A stretch of DNA of 64,000 nt from Delphinus delphis (GCF_949987515.2 NC_082694.2:16857958-16921957); one strand, 5' to 3'. Counted from the first letter of the stretch, positions 12,701-23,859 are shown. Program-made: numbers and translations. Notes: generated by a model from the sequence alone, not told the origin.

Positions 12701-13823
12701 AAACAAGTGTCATTGCAGTAACATTTGTCAACACAGAATCTTACCTGGAAGTCCACCCTTCATCCTGATTTATATGCATACTTCCTTCTACTATCTTCTG
12801 CCCCCCGCCGAGAGCATGGCTGAGTCTCCAAGGAACACTTTGGAAATCTTTGCTAAATGTCATGCTCTCTGCTGTGGAGACACTTCACTAGATACTGGGA
12901 AATGGATTTGTCATGTAATTCTAGCAAAGACATTGACTACTCTGGACTATATTAAACCTCATACTTTCCATCTAACCATTGTTAAAGAAATAACCTCATG
13001 AGCTGAATACCGTTTGATCCCTCTTGTATTGTCCTGTCTGGCTGGTCCCAAGGGAGGAGAAATCTGAGGATACCTGTCAGCACCTTTCTCTGGGCTTAGT
13101 GAGATGTCCTCACCTGCTCCAGTGACACTAGCCTTGGCCAGGCCTTGGCATGGGGCAGCTTTCCCATTGTGCTCAGTGACACTTCTTTGTTCTGGTTGCT
13201 GCATCTTAGCTTATATATAGTTCAACATTTCAAAGTCAAAGTATTTTGTCCTAAGTCCAAGGACATTTATACTCTGCAGCTCTTCTGAGAACTGGACTTC
13301 CCACTTCAGTCTCTGACAGAGGGTCCCCCAGACTATTCCACAGTTTCCCAAGGACAGATGGTGACTTTCCTGGCTAGACTTAACCTAGAAAAGCAGGCTT
13401 TTCTACACCTCTTCAGATTTGCATTCCCTCCTGACTGCCTCCTTGTTTGACTCTAGGAACATTGTTTCTTCCTGTCTTTTATAAAAGTGATTTCACAACA
13501 TCATTTCTATTTAGGTCCCATTCAATACTCAGACCACTTTAGATGAACTCTCCCAAAGATACCAAGCTTTTTCTACCTTTCTACACTGAGAACTCCCACC
13601 AGTCAGCAGCTCCTGATCCAGCTGCTACCCTCCTATCCTCTTATGGCCACAGATCTTTATGGTATCTTTGGAATAGACATGAAGCTAACAGTGTGTAGAG
13701 TGGACTTTAAAATGGGGACTAGGTTGTTGTTGGCCCACATGCTGTGGTCAGAGGGCCATGTCCTCCACCCCAGTATGCCTTCTGGGAATCTATAAACTTT
13801 CAGGACTTAATTCAAACGTTCTC
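12701..13823. other. No recognised gene
   Basis: Frames of 114 codons (12657-13001, +) and 81 codons (12959-13204, -) have no recognisable domain or composition bias. Faint L2-like pyrimidine-rich sequence at 13250-13660. No exon signals. Confidence 0.4.
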
Positions 13824-14260
13824 TGTACTAGGTTGAATAGTGTCCCCATGGAACCTCAGAATGTGACCTTATTTGGAAACAGAGTCTTTGTAGATGTAAT
13901 TAGTCAGATTAAGATGAGGTCATGCTGGATAAGGGTGGACCCTAAATTCAATGACTGGTGTTTTATAAGAAGTTCATGTGAAGACAGAGACACACACAGG
14001 AAAAAAGGCCATGTGACAAATGAGGCAGAGATTGGGGTGATGTATCTGCACGCCAAGGAATGCCAAGGTTTGCAGGCAACCATCAGAAGCTAGGAAGAGA
14101 CAGGGAAGCGTTCTTACCTAAGAGTCTTTAGAGGTAGCATGGCTCTGCTGACATCTTGATTTCAGACTTTTAACCTCTTGACCTGTGAGAGAACACAATT
14201 CTCTTGTTTTAAAGCGTGCAGTTGGTGGTAATTTGTTACAGCAGCCCTGGGAAACTAATA
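13824..14260 (+). mobile_element. MLT1-like LTR (ERVL-MaLR)
   Basis: Complete LTR in plus orientation. Family phrases in order: 'aggttgaatagtgtcccc', 'cctcagaatgtgaccttatttgg', 'gatgtaattagtcagattaag', 'ccatcagaagctaggaagag', 'acatcttgatttcagac' and 'gcagccctgggaaactaat'. It starts TG at 13824. The flanks are ttctc (13819-13823) and ttctt (14261-14265), a near-perfect 5-bp duplication as expected for this class. No internal sequence. The 111-codon frame across it is incidental. Confidence 0.88.
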
Positions 14261-14769
14261 TTCTTTTCCTCTGAGGCCTTTTTGACCATTCCAAGTGGAG
14301 GAAAGACTTTCCTTCTGGGAGTTCTGTGCTGGTTATTTTACATCTGCTCCCATTATTTTCTGCACTTCTATGCCCTAGTCCATTCCCTGAGATCTATGAA
14401 TAGTATCATCCAACTCCCTTGTTTTCTGGCTGCCACTTGGGTTGGCTGATGAGAAACCTGGTAGGATATCTGAGAGGAGAAGAGAAAGATGATGAGATAT
14501 ATATTCCTCTGGCTTCCTTCCTGCTTTGGTGAAGTTTTGACTACAGTTGCCACTTCTACAACGTAGCATTTGTCAATTAACCCTTCTTCCTTGGATCTAG
14601 CTCTCAATTGAGCTCCAGTTATATTGTTTCCTTCCCTTGACTCTCTAAACCTATGATGGTAACTGTTGTTAGCTCTGGGTCCCTCAACATCACTTGCAGA
14701 TGTCCTTAACCCTGCCCATAACTCTGCAATAGTTCCATCATTAAAAGACCTCTTCAAATAACATCTTGC
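14261..14769. other. Unassigned, weak L2-like
   Basis: 'ggcctttttgaccattccaagtgg' and 'gggagttctgtgctgg' hint at L2 but not enough to name it. The longest frame outside the large L1s without a CHR SINE, 177 codons on the minus strand at 14368-14901, covers this stretch and has no domain I recognise. Confidence 0.35.
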
Positions 14770-14945
14770 AGGAGTGTGCTTAGACAGGACCCTCTTCTGC
14801 CCTCTGTCTAGTGCCTGCAGGACCTTAGAGCACTTACCTGTGCTTATGTCTGTTTCCCTCTCATAGAATGTAGGCCTCCATGCACAGGCATCCTTTAACA
14901 TTCATCCTTTAACTGTCCCATAGTAGGTGCTTAGTAAATGAATCA
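14770..14945 (+). mobile_element. L2 LINE 3' end
   Basis: 'cttagagcacttacctgtgcttatgtctg' and the terminal 'cccatagtaggtgcttagtaaatgaatcaa' are the standard L2 3' end. Plus orientation, diverged. Confidence 0.7.
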
Positions 14946-15079
14946 ATAAACAAACACAAGAGAATGGAGACCTGTTCACATTCTGAAGGTGCTTGATTTA
15001 GAAGTTCAACTCATAGAATCCCAAGAATGGCAGGCTGGGTTTTAGAAATACATGATAGAATATATTGTCTAGATTATTA

Positions 15080-15235
15080 AAATAATTATTGCAGTCCATT
15101 GCATTTACAAAGATCTTGTGTGTATATCATGGCATTTGACCTTTCCCACAACCTTATGAGAGATAGAAAAAAGCCAGATACTATCTCAGTTCCCAAAACA
15201 GGCCCAGAGAAATTACATAACATGCTCAAGACTGT
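15080..15235 (+). mobile_element. MIR SINE, worn
   Basis: 'attgcatttacaaagatcttgtg', 'cccacaaccttatgagagatag', 'caggcccagagaaattacataacatgctcaagac' give the MIR order in plus orientation. Confidence 0.6.
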
Positions 15236-15394
15236 GATCTCTGATTAATTAATGTATCTTAAACATTTTCAGTATAAGGAGAGATCTACAAACAAAAGCA
15301 TTTTGTCGTGAAAAAAATATTCCTGTAGTTGACAAAAAAGACAACTATCCTTGAAAGCAGCTGTTAAGGCTCCAGCATCCATTTACCTTCTAGT

Positions 15395-15720
15395 CACTGG
15401 GCACTCAGCCTTTGCCCCTGTGCTGGGCCCATGGAAGCAGAGGGTAGGAAAACAGATAAGGTTTCTTCCCTGTGGAGCTCATGCTCTTATGGGGGAAAAA
15501 ACAATCACTCGAGTAACTACACAAGTAGAACTACACTTACAAAGTGGGGGAAGTGTGAGGAAGGAAAGGAACAGGCCATTCTGAGATGCAGAGCAGGAGG
15601 CTTGATGCAGGAATCATCTCGGAGAAAATGACATTTACGCTGAGAACTGAAGAAGAAGTTATTAAGTGAGGAGATTGAGAACTGTGATGAAGAACATTCT
15701 AGGTGGAAGAACTAGCTCCT
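15395..15720. mobile_element. Ancient L2/MIR-like sequence
   Basis: 'gcactcagcctttgcccctgtgctgg', 'ctgtggagctcatgctcttatggggg', 'gagaactgaagaagaagttatta' and 'gaacattctaggtgg' follow the layout also seen at 6240-6800. Subfamily uncertain; the open frames of 66-77 codons are not genes. Confidence 0.45.
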
Positions 15721-15920
15721 TCCAAAGCTGAAACAGAGATTAACCTATCTGAGGAACTGAAATAAGCCTAGCGAGGCAAATTTAGATGAAGGAAGTGGAG
15801 AGACATGGCCTTGAGGTTCTCAGAGGTGCCATTCTACTTGGAAGCTCCTAGGCTCCCAGCATGAAGTGGAACAGAAATGATTATCCTCCTTTCTGCCTGG
15901 AGTCTATGCAATGAACTGTC

Positions 15921-16024
15921 AATAAATATATGTATACGTATACCTGATTCACTTTGTTATACAGCAGAAACTATCACAACAATGTAAAGCAATTATACTC
16001 CAATAAAGATGTTTAAAAAAAAAA
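15921..16024 (+). mobile_element. L1 LINE extreme 3' end
   Basis: About 100 bp. 'cctgattcactttgttatac', 'gcagaaactatcacaac' and 'caattatactccaataaag', then an A run at 16015-16024. This is the 3' terminus of the B-type 3' UTR (compare 46499 onward, reverse strand). A severely 5'-truncated insertion. An A-rich stretch follows to about 16056. Confidence 0.85.
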
Positions 16025-16659
16025 AGCTAGATCTTCAAAAAAAGAAAAAGAAAAAATGAAACTGGACAGAATTTCCAGTAGGGGAAAAGAAAGTCTTCAA
16101 ATTCTCAATGATAGAGCGTTAGTTTTTATTACGTTGTTGACTCTTTGGGTGCTCAAAAATAGTATCAAGGAACTACACTGAAAATACTGAAAAATTAATT
16201 ATGGCTGACTGCACTTTTCAGAACTAATTTTCATGAACAAAGTGGAATTAGCATCCTAAATGAAAAGATTTCTGTATCCTGTCAAAAAATCAATAGTATT
16301 ATAATGAGAATTTAATGATCTGAGACATATATGTGATGTAGTAGTATCTGTGTGTCCAAAGTGAAATGGAGATTAGCAGTTGTGGTAGTCAGGGTCCTGG
16401 TGGGAGACAGAGGGCCCACCTGAAAGGCTAACTGAAGAATTTAATGACAGAACTATTTATAAAGGCATGCACACAGGATTAAGGGAAACCACAAGAGGTG
16501 GGGAGATGGTGACATGCCTAAGGACTGGTGGGAAATTGGTGTCACCCATAGACCTTAAGAGACATGGCTTATTGACTGTATCTTCTTATTTTGTGTATTC
16601 TTGGTTCTCTGGCATTTGGGGCTTTGATCCTGGAAAGACTGTCCCTCTAAGGTCTAGCT
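16025..16659. other. Unassigned; possible repeat 16380-16640
   Basis: 16380-16640 ('ggtagtcagggtcctggtgg', 'aatttaatgacagaactatttataaagg', 'gattaagggaaaccacaagagg') reads like an interspersed repeat, possibly of LTR origin, but I cannot name it. The rest is AT-rich. Confidence 0.35.
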
Positions 16660-17060
16660 AATAACTAGAGATAGCAAAAGACCCTACTGGAGCATGACTT
16701 TGATATGCAAACCAACTTATCCAGAGCCCACACCCAACCATATCCTTTACCAAACCCTCACACACCAAGCCAATATTTCCCCCACCTGACATCACCCCAA
16801 ATCCAGGTAATGAACAACCAGGGGCCACCCTTACAACAGAGAGCTTGCTGGCTGAAATGATTTAAAATCTCCAGTCTTATATTTATTCAGCATAGCTACC
16901 CTTGCCTCACCTATACCTTCCTGTGAAAACCCCAATAAATGTTCTGGGCCATGCTCTGCCCTCGCTCTTCTCTGCCTACTGATTAACCGTGTTCCTTTCC
17001 CCATGCAGCCCTGTGTGGTATGCAATGCCTCCTGTTTCTAGGGATCTGTGAGTATAAACT
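16660..17060 (+). mobile_element. Possible LTR fragment
   Basis: LTR-like arrangement: 'ccagagcccacacccaacc', then a poly-A signal AATAAA at about 16934 ('ccccaataaatgttctgggcc') followed by a C/T-rich stretch. No paired terminal TG/CA or TSD found. Could equally be a unique intergenic stretch with a chance poly-A signal. Confidence 0.35.
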
Positions 17061-17551
17061 TCTTTCATGATAGTCATTTTTATGTCCATGTGTCTTACCA
17101 TATCTGATTAAAACAAGTCCTGGGTATATATTTTGAATAACCAGTAAGGAGCTGTTCTTGGAAACTATCGAGCTGTAGCCACAGAAGAGGGACCACATAA
17201 CAGGAACTATGAATTTAAGGAGGGAAATGCAGCTGCTGCCACAGACAGTCTGAGAAAGAGTCAGGAGAATAAATACCCCACCTCTCTCTTCCCACTCTCT
17301 AATCTCCTGGCTGGGCCTCTTACAGACAAAAGTCAAATGAAAGCTAGGGCTCATCGACGTCCAGGTGAAATAGACTATAGAGGTCTTCTCCCCACAGTAC
17401 GGAGCAGGAGAGTGAGTGTGGAGAATGGGTCAAGAGGCAGAACTTGGGTGAAGAACTTGCTCAGAGTCATCTCATGAATTTCAGCTATGAATCTGCTGTT
17501 ACCAAGTCCAAGCTTGTACTGCTCACTACATGATGGTATGAGCTTGGACTC
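17061..17551. other. No recognised feature
   Basis: The 123-codon minus-strand frame at 16983-17354 shows no known domain. Faint MIR-like phrase near 17450-17500. No supported gene. Confidence 0.4.
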
Positions 17552-18009
17552 TGTAACAGAACCTTCATGTTTGCCTTGTTGGGGCAGGGAATAGCAACTT
17601 TATTCAGAAGGCCAGCAGACTGAGAAGATGGTGGACTAGTATCCCAAGGAACCATCTTACCTGAGTTAGAATTCAGGTTCCTTGTATACTGAAAGGGAAG
17701 GGGGTGTGGTTGGTTGTTGCAACTTCTTGGTGTCAGAATCCTTTGTTCTTGAATTGTCCATGTAGGTCAGATCACGACATTCCTATAAACCTCCAACAAG
17801 ACAAATGTTATTCTCTGTTCTGCAACTTTTTATCTCTGTCTGAATGGAAAATTATTATACCTTTAAAGGTCAGGACCTTAAGAATACGCTATCCTGTATA
17901 TTTCAGGCTTTAGGCAATATTCCTAATTTGTAGCAAAGCAATACAATGCAAAAGTTAAAGTAAAAGAAACAGATCCAATATGGAGTCAGACTTGCTCTTC
18001 CCTATTATA
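17552..18009 (-). mobile_element. ERV-type LTR (mosaic member 2)
   Basis: Minus-strand LTR. Its right part matches LTRs 1 and 3 ('caacttcttggtgtcagaat', 'ccaacaagacaaatgttatt', 'caatatggagtcagacttgc'). Its left part, which on the minus strand is the 3' or R/U5 side, instead resembles the LTR at 32567: 'ctttattcagaaggccagca' and 'agatggtggact'. Both of these begin tgtaac on the plus strand. Flanks actc (17548-17551) and gctc (18010-18013) match at 3 of 4. No internal genes. Confidence 0.68.
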
Positions 18010-18466
18010 GCTCTTCCTGTTATAATAGCACCAAAGGGATATAGACTACAGCATAGATTTAGCACATGGAATTGAGAAGAATGAAACTCATTGTCAAATT
18101 CGATGATCCCTTATGCTCACTAGATGTCCACTGAAAAGTTAGCTATGTTTTGGAAAATAGTTGGGTACCCCAACTTTTAAACCAGTATTTCCATCTCCCA
18201 TTTCTTATGTTTCCAATCCACCTTTGATCCTTCAGCCAGTTACCTTTCTAGAACATAGATCAGATGATGACACTCACTTTTCAAAACCTCTGAGAAATCC
18301 TCTTACCTTTAGAAGCAGGACCACTGAGACTCTCCACATGACCTGGACACACATTCAAGCCTTGAGTTTAGCTTTTCCTTCCTCTCCCATTCATTTTCAG
18401 TGTCCTTGTACATTAAAATTTTCTTTATTCCCTTGGCATATTGGAATATACCTAAACATATTCTTT

Positions 18467-18681
18467 TTTTTTTTTTTTTTCTTTTTTTGCGGTACACGGG
18501 CCTCTCACTGTTGTGGCCTCTCCTGTTGTGGAGCACAGGCTCCGGACGCGCAGGCTCAGTGGCCATGGCTCACGGGCCCAGCCGCTCTGCGGCATGTGGG
18601 ATCTTCCCAGACTGGGGCACGAACCCGTGTCCCCTGCATCAGCAGGCAGACTCTCAACCACTGCGCCACCAGGGAAGCCCC
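18467..18681 (-). mobile_element. CHR SINE, mid-length type
   Basis: tRNA-Glu-derived SINE on the minus strand. Poly-T (tail) from 18467, a body from 'gcggtacacgggcctctcac', ending in 'ccaccagggaagcccc'. A perfect 16-bp target-site duplication, cctaaacatattcttt, lies at 18451-18466 and 18682-18697. Pol III internal promoter boxes lie in the tRNA-related half. Moved in trans by L1 machinery. Frames across it (up to 211 codons at 18161-18796) are incidental. Confidence 0.97.
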
Positions 18682-18789
18682 CCTAAACATATTCTTTAAG
18701 CAATTTATTTCAAACGGCAAAATTCTGAAACTTTGTAGATGCTGTGCCTACAATTTAACTTATCTTTTCCAGTCTTTGCCTGAAAATTT

Positions 18790-19080
18790 CTTTTAATAAC
18801 TCAACTCAAATACTACTTCCCTTAAAACAGCCCTATTCCCTTCCTTTCCACAACAAGCAGAGTTATGCCCGCTCTCCTCTTTCTTCTATAGTACAATACT
18901 TTCCTCAAACATCTATTATAACAGCACATACAGCCTAGGGTTATTTAATTAATAAGTTTTCCCTCAGGGTTTCCCATTTGTGAGGAGCTTTAAGCTTATG
19001 TCATTATACCCAAAAGTGTCATAGGGGCTCAAGACTTGTTTATTTGAATGAATAGACAAGTGAATTAATAAATGAGTGAT
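18790..19080 (+). mobile_element. L2 LINE fragment
   Basis: 'taactcaactcaaatactacttccc', 'tagtacaatactttcctc', 'gcctagggttatttaattaa', and an ending 'caagacttgtttatttgaatgaatag' give the L2 3' end order in plus orientation. Confidence 0.55.
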
Positions 19081-19699
19081 TAAATTCACACCTAAGTATG
19101 AATTAGTTCAGTTCTGCTGAAGAAATTAGAGTTAATTGGGGATTTGGAGGTCAGGAAGGAGGGAAAGGAGACAGTAATTGTTAAACTTTAAATATTTCTG
19201 AAAAAGTGTCAGCTAATGGTAGATTGCCAACCCTCAACACCCACATGTTGAAAGGTAATAGGGATTGAGGAAGGGACAGTCCAGGGATGGGAATGAGGAT
19301 TTCTGGCTTTCTCTCTAAGCCAGAAGTCAATAGGCTTGCCTGGAAACCTTATCACCACTGATAACCTGGTTTCTACAGTAAAATGCATTCCACATGCCTA
19401 GCAGCAGTTTCCTAAGGAATGTTTTGGAAAAAAGAAGAGTCAGAAGATAACTTTTGGGTCCTACCTTTTAGATCTAGAGCAAGTCCTTTGCGTTTCATGA
19501 GTTAAGGAAAATTTGTGCATTAATTTAATTTGTGAAATGTGCATAATAATACCCATCCAATTATATTCGCAAAACCACATCAGCAAGTGGATCTTAAGGG
19601 CTATACAAATTGTGTTGGGTGTGCATGAAGTAGCAGGCAAGATATAGGAAATATTGTTTGTTAGTTTTGGATTGCTGATTTAAGTGACTGGAAATTATA
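19081..19699. other. No recognised feature
   Basis: Unassigned AT-rich sequence. A MIR-like phrase on the minus strand near 19480-19560 is too weak to call. Confidence 0.4.
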
Positions 19700-20290
19700 T
19701 ACTTTCCCTATTTATTTATTTTACTTATTTATTTTTGAATATTAAAGGTATATAGTTAGGTACAGTACCCGTCTTCCAGATGTGATAGTTATTAACATTT
19801 TATATTTGCTGAAGATTTGTTTTTTAAGAACCAGATAAAGCTCCCTTTGTAGTCAGCCTAACCACATTTTTTTCTCTCTTGCCAGATAAATTTTTATACC
19901 TTGGCTACTTACATTTTAAGCCATAAACATTTAGATTGTATTGATTTGTGTGTTTTTAAAACTTAAATAAATAGTATATATTATTTTCCTACCTGCTTTC
20001 TTCATTCAAAATTTTGCTTTTGAAATTTGCCTGTATTATCTATTGTCTATCTGTCATCTATTATGTGTTACATATTATTCTCTGTGCAAATGTACCATAT
20101 TATTTATCTTCTCTCCACAGTGGAATCCTCTCCCCCCCATTCTTCCCTATGACTTGCAATACATAATGTATATCTAGAATATCACTATTCTATTTATTTC
20201 TAAGTGGAATTGCTAAATCATAGGATATGTGTCTTTAACTTTATCAGATATTGCCAAATTGTTTTCCAGTTATAGCTGTCTATGCTTTCA
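19700..20290 (-). mobile_element. Ancient L1-like fragment
   Basis: Minus-strand LINE phrases typical of the ORF2 end: 'ctaagtggaattgctaaatcatagg' (about 20201-20225) and 'atattgccaaattgttttcc', with a long T-rich stretch toward the left. Too diverged for a subfamily name. Confidence 0.5.
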
Positions 20291-20746
20291 AGAGGGATAT
20301 GTCCAATGGTGGAATTTTAAATAGCAGGGAAGTAAAGGAGGAAGTCACTGATGGCCAGATGAATTTATATGACACGGGCATTCCTCTAATCCTCCTTTAT
20401 CTTACATTGAGCATCTTTTTTCATTGGTATGGTGTTCTTACTGCCATTCTGCCATGCGGCACCCAGCAAACTTTACAATGCCCATTTCTCCTTCAGCCAT
20501 TCTTATCTCTTATATCTTCCCTCTCTTTAATATTTTAACTAACATAAGGTTCCTGCTTTGCTTCTCTTCACATGGTTACAGGTGTACTGAATTCCCCAAC
20601 AGCAGCTCTCCCTGATGAAGACTTTTGAAATAATAGGAATGGTTAAATTCCATAGCTGAATAACCAATCATGGAACCTGTTAGCCTTAGGAACCTGTTGG
20701 CTAACCTGGTATCAACCTTACTCTGCAAATATGGGAGCTCATGTTT
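20291..20746. other. No recognised feature
   Basis: Contains a 95-codon plus frame (20251-20538) without a recognisable domain, followed by unassigned sequence up to the SINE. Confidence 0.4.
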
Positions 20747-21036
20747 GGGGCTTCCCTGGTGGCGCAGTGGTTGAGAATCTGCCTGTCAATGCAGGGGACA
20801 TGAGTTCAAGCCCTGGTCTGGGAAGATCCCACATGCTGTGGAGCAAGCAGCTAGGTCCATGAGCAACAACTACTGAGCCTGTGTGTCTGGAGCCTGTGCT
20901 CTGCAACAAGAGAGGCAGCAATAGTGAAAGGCCTGTGCACCATGATGAAGAGTGTTCCCCGCTTGCCACAACTAGAGAAAGCCCTCATAAAGAAACGAAG
21001 ACCCAACACAGCCAAAAAAAAAAAAAAAAAAAAAAA
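20747..21036 (+). mobile_element. CHR SINE, long type
   Basis: About 290 bp. tRNA-like head 'gcttccctggtggcgcagtgg', the middle 'gcctgtgctctgcaacaag', then the extra 3' block 'cgcttgccacaactagagaa' and 'agacccaacacagcc' that mid-length copies lack, and 23 A at 21014-21036. Imperfect TSD, gggagctcatgt (20733-20744) against gggagtccatgt (21040-21051). Older and more worn than the mid-length copies. Confidence 0.94.
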
Positions 21037-21085
21037 TACGGGAGTCCATGTATTTTCTGCAGGGCTCTCCAACCAAAGAAGCTAC

Positions 21086-21557
21086 TGTAATAGGGACGAA
21101 CAAATCTGAGTCCATATTAGATCTGTTCCTTTTCCCGTGTTTAGTCAGGCTGGCTCTGCATATTTTGTAAAAGAATGTTGCCTATAGCCTGATATATACA
21201 GAATATTCTACTCTCAGGGCTCTGGCTTTTAAGGGTCCATTCATTTAGAAATAAAAAGTTGCAGAACAGAGAATAACATTTGTTTTGTTGGAAGTTTACA
21301 GGAGCATCATGCCCTGTCCTATGTGGACAGCTGCAAGAACAAAGGATTACGACACCAAGAAGTTTGCAACAACACAACATGTCCCTCCCTCACCTTGCCT
21401 TTAAAAATGCTTTGTTGAAACCCTCGAGGTTTTTTGGGCACAAGCCACCTGTCTCCTAGCATGGCCCTGCAATAAACCTTTCTCTGCTCCAAACTCTGAC
21501 ATTTTGGGTTGTTTGGTCTCACTGTGCATTGGGCACAAGAACCTGTGTTCAGTAACA
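21086..21557 (+). mobile_element. ERV1-type solo LTR (member 3)
   Basis: Complete solo LTR of 472 bp starting TGTAATAG and ending AGTAACA. A 4-bp duplication, ctac, lies at 21082-21085 and 21558-21561; four bases is the usual spacing for ERV1-class integrases. A TATA-like 'ctttaaaaatgc' lies at about 21401-21412, and the poly-A signal AATAAA at about 21471 ('ctgcaataaacctttctc'), 62-70 bases downstream, giving a sensible U3-R-U5 layout. No viral genes flank it. It lies 50 bp after a CHR SINE. Confidence 0.85.
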
Positions 21558-21723
21558 CTACCTGTACTTATTGCTTTATAGGGAACAATTTTTCACTGTC
21601 AGAATAACAAAATGCGTTTAGTACTCAGAATCAGAATTGTTCCCCACTCTCCTGCCCCTGCTGCCATCTCACTTAATGGTAATAGTCAAGATTTTCATGG
21701 AAATTTTTATCTTTGCTCCACTT

Positions 21724-21905
21724 TAGTACTATTCAATCTTGGCTGCACATTAGAATCACTTTGGGAGATTTACCAAGTATATACTTATGGCCAAGACCCA
21801 CTAAGGGAGATTCTGATTTAATTAGTTTGGTGTATGGCCTGGGCATTGGGAGTTTTAACGAGTGTCCTGGGTGATTCAAATGGGAAAGCAGGGTTGAGAA
21901 CCACT
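21724..21905 (+). mobile_element. MER5-like hAT MITE
   Basis: 'ggctgcacattagaatcactttggg', 'gagattctgatttaattagtttgg', 'tggcctgggcattgggag' and 'gggttgagaaccact' follow MER5A, a hAT-Charlie non-autonomous DNA transposon. Terminal bases are worn and I did not find the 8-bp duplication. Confidence 0.72.
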
Positions 21906-22610
21906 TTTTTTAGATCTTCACATTTCTCTTTCTCCTTCAATTCACTTCTATATCCTTATCTCTCTCACAATATCTTCCAAAATATTTTGATTTCTCTTAC
22001 TTTGTTTCTTATAATGAAGCTCTATATTTCACATGGGTTTGTCTACTCTTTCCAACAAAATGACAACGTAACGTCTTTGAATTCTCTTTAGTTCCCATTC
22101 CAGTTCTGTGCAAGTAGTAGGGACTTAATAAGTGTCCACTGGAGATATGGAGATCACAGAGTGGCGTACAGTCCCTTTTTCCTCTTGGTTGGAGGCAGCC
22201 TCCCATTCCAGAGGAAGCGGCAGCCAGAAGGTCAAGAAGATAAATTGGTTTTGAGAATGTGAACATGAAAAATGAGAAAACTACTTTTAACAGTTGGAAA
22301 CCTATTTAAACTCCTAATCCTTTTATTAAACCTTTTTAAAGAAAGCCTGGAGAAACCAATGCTAGAGATGCTTCCATTTACCATCCAGATGTACAAAATA
22401 AACAATGGAATTTGAATCAGCTGGAGAAGCTGCTGAGCCCTAACACTTGATGAGAGCCTGTTATTTTTCCCCTGGGAGCACTAATTACAGCAAACTATTT
22501 CATCAAACTGTCCTGTGGAGTGGTTGTACCTGGTAGTGCCACTCTTGGAGAGAAGGAATTCGCTTGATAAAAGGATATCTCAATTCTGCTACATTAAGGT
22601 AACAGAAACC
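21906..22610. other. Unassigned, small L2-like piece
   Basis: An L2-like tail at 22080-22140 ('cagttctgtgcaagtagtagggacttaataagtg'). The rest, including an 85-codon minus frame at 22009-22266, has no assignment. Confidence 0.4.
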
Positions 22611-22613
22611 AAT

Positions 22614-22617
<4 letters not shown>

Positions 22618-22667
<50 letters not shown>
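22618..22667 (+). repeat. (GT)n dinucleotide microsatellite
   Basis: Perfect GT run of 47 bases (22621-22667) preceded by 'tatat'. Not in a recognised transposon. The run shadows a poly-(Cys-Val) or poly-(His-Thr) frame, which is not a gene. Confidence 0.97.
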
Positions 22668-22671
<4 letters not shown>

Positions 22672-22839
22672 CATATGGGCTGTTGTTATAAATGAGCCTG
22701 CAGGAGAAGGAAATATAGCTATTTGGAGAACCACTGACTCAATCTTCAAAAGTATTGTGTTTATAATTGTAAACAACAGGCCCCTTTATTTCTATACTTG
22801 ACACTAGGTTGGCAGGTTTAATATGTGTGTATACATATA

Positions 22840-22975
22840 TTTGTTTACTTTTCACAGTAATGTTAAAAGTCAGGAAACAGTAACCCTTTTTACAAATAAA
22901 GAAACTAAGACTCAAGTTCTTGCTCAAAGTTGCACAGGTGTTCAGTGTCAGATTAGACATAAGAATTCAGCAAAT
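22840..22975 (+). mobile_element. MIR SINE, worn
   Basis: 'tttacaaataaagaaactaagactcaagttcttgctcaaagttgcacagg' follows the MIR core and 3' order. Confidence 0.6.
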
Positions 22976-23279
22976 TTAACTTCTATTTTCCAAGTTTCCT
23001 CTTATTATAGTGAAAAAAAAGCCCACAGTTACTTAGGAATACAGTATACATATAAATTTTGTTCTTTTGAGACAAAGGAAGGTAGAGATTGGATTAAGAC
23101 CCCGGAATAAAGGTAGTGAATCAAATGAGCATCACCCTGGGGTGTGGGCGAGGGAAGGGCTTTTGTGACTAGTGCTTTTGTTTTCCCTTTGGGACTGGAC
23201 TGACATACTGATGAAAGGAGATCTTATTTCTACTGGGTAATGGCGATGAAACTAATCAATAAACAATCAATAATAAGAA

Positions 23280-23740
23280 TAGAAAAGAGTTTTATCTAAG
23301 CCACACTGAGGACTATAGCCCGGAAGCTAGCTTCCCAGATTATTCTGAGAAACTACTCTGGTGAAGCGTGGTTTCCAGCACAGTTTTATATCTTGCAGAA
23401 CAAAGAACATTAAAGTCAGTGAGACATTTCTTCAAGGTTTCAAAGCAAACAACAAAACAAAAAAACAAACCAGCACGTACACAGTGAGTCAGTATGGCTT
23501 TGGCACCTGGGTAGGGAGTCTTATCAAAGGAGGCCCAGCATTGGCATCCAAGGAAGGGAGGCATTTAATCTTTATTTTTAACATGGAAATTCTTTACTCC
23601 TGGTCAATGTATCCTTTTCTTTAATAACTAAGACATATGCACAACGTTTGTTTGATAGGCCACAAACAGGCTGTTCTAGTTAGCATAAAACTCAAATTAA
23701 TCCATGTTTAAGCCAGAACGATTTCCCCATACCTCAATAT
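23280..23740 (-). mobile_element. Possible LTR fragment
   Basis: Resembles an antisense LTR: 'aaaagagttttatctaagccacactgaggactatagccc', 'ttctgagaaactactctgg', 'ggcaccggg' like phrase near 23503, and later 'ccacaaacaggctgttctagttagc'. Memory-based match without terminal pairs. The 74-codon frame is incidental. Confidence 0.4.
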
Positions 23741-23859
23741 GTGAAAATTTCTTTTATCAATACTAACCTAGGTACTGCACTTGATTCTACTCCCGGTGTT
23801 TAAAATAACTGTAACATGACTCTAGTTTGTCCTGGTCATGGCTGCTTCAAAGTGCCTGT

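Noticed and set aside
13758..14093. 111-codon plus frame
   Set aside because: Lies in the MLT1-like LTR and has no viral domain.
18161..18796. 211-codon frame
   Set aside because: Runs through the CHR SINE at 18467-18681 and its poly-T; SINE-derived frames like this recur at every copy.
22613..22801. Cys/Val-repeat frame starting in the GT run
   Set aside because: It is translated microsatellite sequence.
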